Positions 62,751 to 64,000 of a DNA stretch of 64,000 nt are shown piece after piece. The notes under the pieces are model-generated. The model saw only the letters and a list, made by a program, of their open reading frames with translations, was not told where the DNA came from and ran no database searches. Numbering within the stretch: position 1 is the first letter of the stretch; the number at the start of each line of letters is the position of its first letter. A program made the position numbers and the translations under genes. The stretch covers positions 876,553 through 940,552 of the forward strand of contig CM030937.1 in NCBI GenBank assembly GCA_018136815.1, in the 5' to 3' direction. This stretch comes from Isochrysis galbana (taxonomy: Eukaryota > Haptophyta > Isochrysidales > Isochrysidaceae).

Positions 62751-62815
62751 AGAAGTTATTATTAACTTCTTAATAGTCTCACCGCACACGCGGCCGTGGA
62801 CCCTCTACTTTCTAC
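62751..62815 (-). mobile_element. LINE-family 3' end with terminal palindrome
   Basis: Minus-oriented GAGTAGAAAGTAGAGGGTCC, ACGGCCGCGTGTGCGGTGAG, ACTATTAAGAAGTTAAT, identical in order to the 3' end of 41168-41930. Together with flanking AACTTCTAA it forms a palindrome (AGAAGTTA/TAACTTCT). It follows the RT fragment in the same orientation, with an internal deletion between. Confidence 0.75.
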
Positions 62816-63874
62816 TCACGCAGCAAGACTTTCTACACCGTCTCGAGCATCGCCTTTTTTGTACAGTAGTATTATGTCGCCCTCGCGCATCGTGTACGCC
62901 AGTGTTCCCTTGTCGAGTGCTAAGTTGTAGAGCCGGGTCAAGAGCGGTGCGGCTAGTTTCTCGTGTGCCTTGTATACTTCTGCCGGTATTCCGTCCGGGC
63001 CTGCGCTCTTTCCGGGTCCGATTCCCCGGATGGCTCGGAGTGTTTCTTCTACGTCGATGCGTCCTTCCAGGCGGAGGCTGCCGTGGATCATGAGCTTGTG
63101 TTGGGAGTGGATCGTTTCTGGCATACGCAGCTCTTTGCACGCCCTGATGCCGTAGTTTACTGGGATGATGTTGTTGTTCACGTTCAGAAGAAGTTTGCGG
63201 GGGAAGCTCCCATCTAGGAAGGATCCTTGGCCCGCCGAGACGTATAGATGCCAGCGGGTGGAGTAGGCCGCCTTGGACACAAACGTGCCCGAGCCGCCTT
63301 CGAGCTTCATGCGCTCGCGATTGCCCTTGAGGAAAGTGAGGCCCACTCTTTCGACCGCCTTAATGAGTGTGCTGAGTGTGATTTGTTTTGCTTGCGCCAG
63401 GCCGTCGGCTTCTACGACCAAGTGAGCCGCCACATCTTGCAGGGCGTTATAGAGCGACTTGCGGGAGGAGGAGCCTCGCTTGTTGATCTTCTCCTCTAGG
63501 GACTCGATTTTCACGCGGACTTTGATGTCTGTCTGATTGATGCGGAGTGTGGTGAATTCGCCGTAACGCTCTTGGAATTGCTGTGCGCAATCCTCGTTTA
63601 CGGCTATGTGCCATGGGCCCGTGATCGATCGAGCCCAGAAATCTGGTTCAGGGTCTACTCCTTCGAGCTCCAAGAGGAGCTCGACGATGGCTGCGTAGAC
63701 GGTCGTGTCCTGAAAGGTGTAGTCGCCCTCTTGGTGGAAGGAGAGTTCTAGATTTGCGTCTGTGTCTTGGATTTCTTGTTCTTCATCCGACTGGGGCTCC
63801 TGCGCGAGGAGTGGCGTGTCGGGTGTCATTACCAGTGTCGTAGGCTCGTGCATCGGTGATGTGGCGATGTGCAT
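62816..63874 (-). pseudogene. LINE ORF2 fragment with start of reverse transcriptase
   Basis: A 352-residue frame from ATG 63874. Its first part (VYAAIVELLLELEGVDPEPDFWARSITGPW..) matches the LINE frames at 35223 and 59570. The latter part holds AIRGIGPGKSAGPDGIPAEVYK..APLLTRLYNLALDKGTLAYTMREGDIILLYKKGD, the N-terminal reverse-transcriptase blocks (0 and 1) of non-LTR elements, where KSAGPDGIP and LLYKKGD are the landmarks. It then runs into the family's 3' end (VESLAA and stop) so palm-domain motifs with FADD are missing. It defines the hairpin family as LINE-type. No endonuclease was found before the RT; residues 1-60 show an acidic low-complexity part. Confidence 0.85.
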
Positions 63875-64000
63875 TCGCTCTAGACCGCCCCCTGGGGGGT
63901 CTCCTGTGTGCTGTGGTCAGGCTGGGGGTGTTGGTGTGGTCTGTTGTGATGCGTATCTGTTGTTGCATGTGTTTTGTGCCCATAAGGGCCACCCGGTCTC
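63875..64000 (-). mobile_element. Upstream part of the LINE, running off the window
   Basis: In minus orientation the window edge begins GAGACCGGGTGGCCCTTATG, the same as 34786-34805 in the copy starting at 33343, then CAACACC/CAGCCT-rich sequence. The 5' palindrome must lie beyond the window. Confidence 0.7.

Overview
The window looks like nuclear DNA of a GC-rich, photosynthetic or once photosynthetic unicellular eukaryote; a haptophyte or similar alga is my best guess, not a proof. The evidence is: short GT-AG introns (90 to about 230 bp) inside protein-coding genes, eukaryote-only gene families (ATG3, a DHHC palmitoyltransferase, a GATA-type factor, a NEK-like kinase fold, ketosphinganine reductase, CAF16-type ABC ATPases), a protein with a plausible bipartite plastid/lumen targeting leader, long homopolymer and GA/GGX microsatellites, two 100-N assembly gaps (14058-14157, 49201-49300), and a very heavy load of nested transposable elements.

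Host genes that I can support, left to right: a small secreted protein (2309-2668); a PDZ-DHHC palmitoyltransferase (3863-5119, -); 3-ketodihydrosphingosine reductase (9612-10652); a lumen-type protein with a CcmI/CycH-like C-terminal domain (11913-12551, -); a coiled-coil protein (15891-18400, -); a kinase-fold protein lacking the catalytic residues and carrying lipidation signals at both ends (21946-23991, -); an unrecognised 384-residue protein (26820-27974); a tandem CAF16/ABCI-type ATPase (30856-32844, -); a multi-exon GH36-like hydrolase (36151-40122, -); a TPR protein (43677-44951, -); a subtilisin fused to a Hint (hedgehog/intein) domain, cut by an assembly gap (46323-49200); a GATA zinc-finger protein (53675-55454, -); ATG3 (56622-57907); and a second coiled-coil protein (60475-61717, -). 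Genes are unlinked in function, as expected for a eukaryotic nuclear contig.

The space between them is dominated by one non-LTR retroelement family and its short derivatives. Fifteen 5' ends carry a 16-20 bp A+T-rich palindrome of differing sequence, in most cases followed within 3-8 nt by ATG and a very GC-rich start. Two insertions have clear 16-17 bp target duplications that exclude the palindrome, so it belongs to the element. Three copies contain the same LINE open reading frame; one reaches the reverse-transcriptase region (62816-63874), and two others show the C-terminal CCHC region (1225-1641, 41991-42490). Into these retroelements, DNA transposons have jumped: three with 8-bp target duplications (5799-6645, 49523-50057, 50617-51200), and two copies of a family with 6-bp duplications (8545-9335, 33484-34546). 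A 234-bp miniature element with nested palindromes sits at 26481-26714. Another retroelement leader with its own conserved palindrome occurs twice (12915-13582 and 50110-51290).

No tRNA, rRNA, CRISPR array or bacterial-type operon was seen. Gene models are read from sequence alone; splice sites marked as checked keep frame and rebuild conserved family motifs, the rest are tentative.
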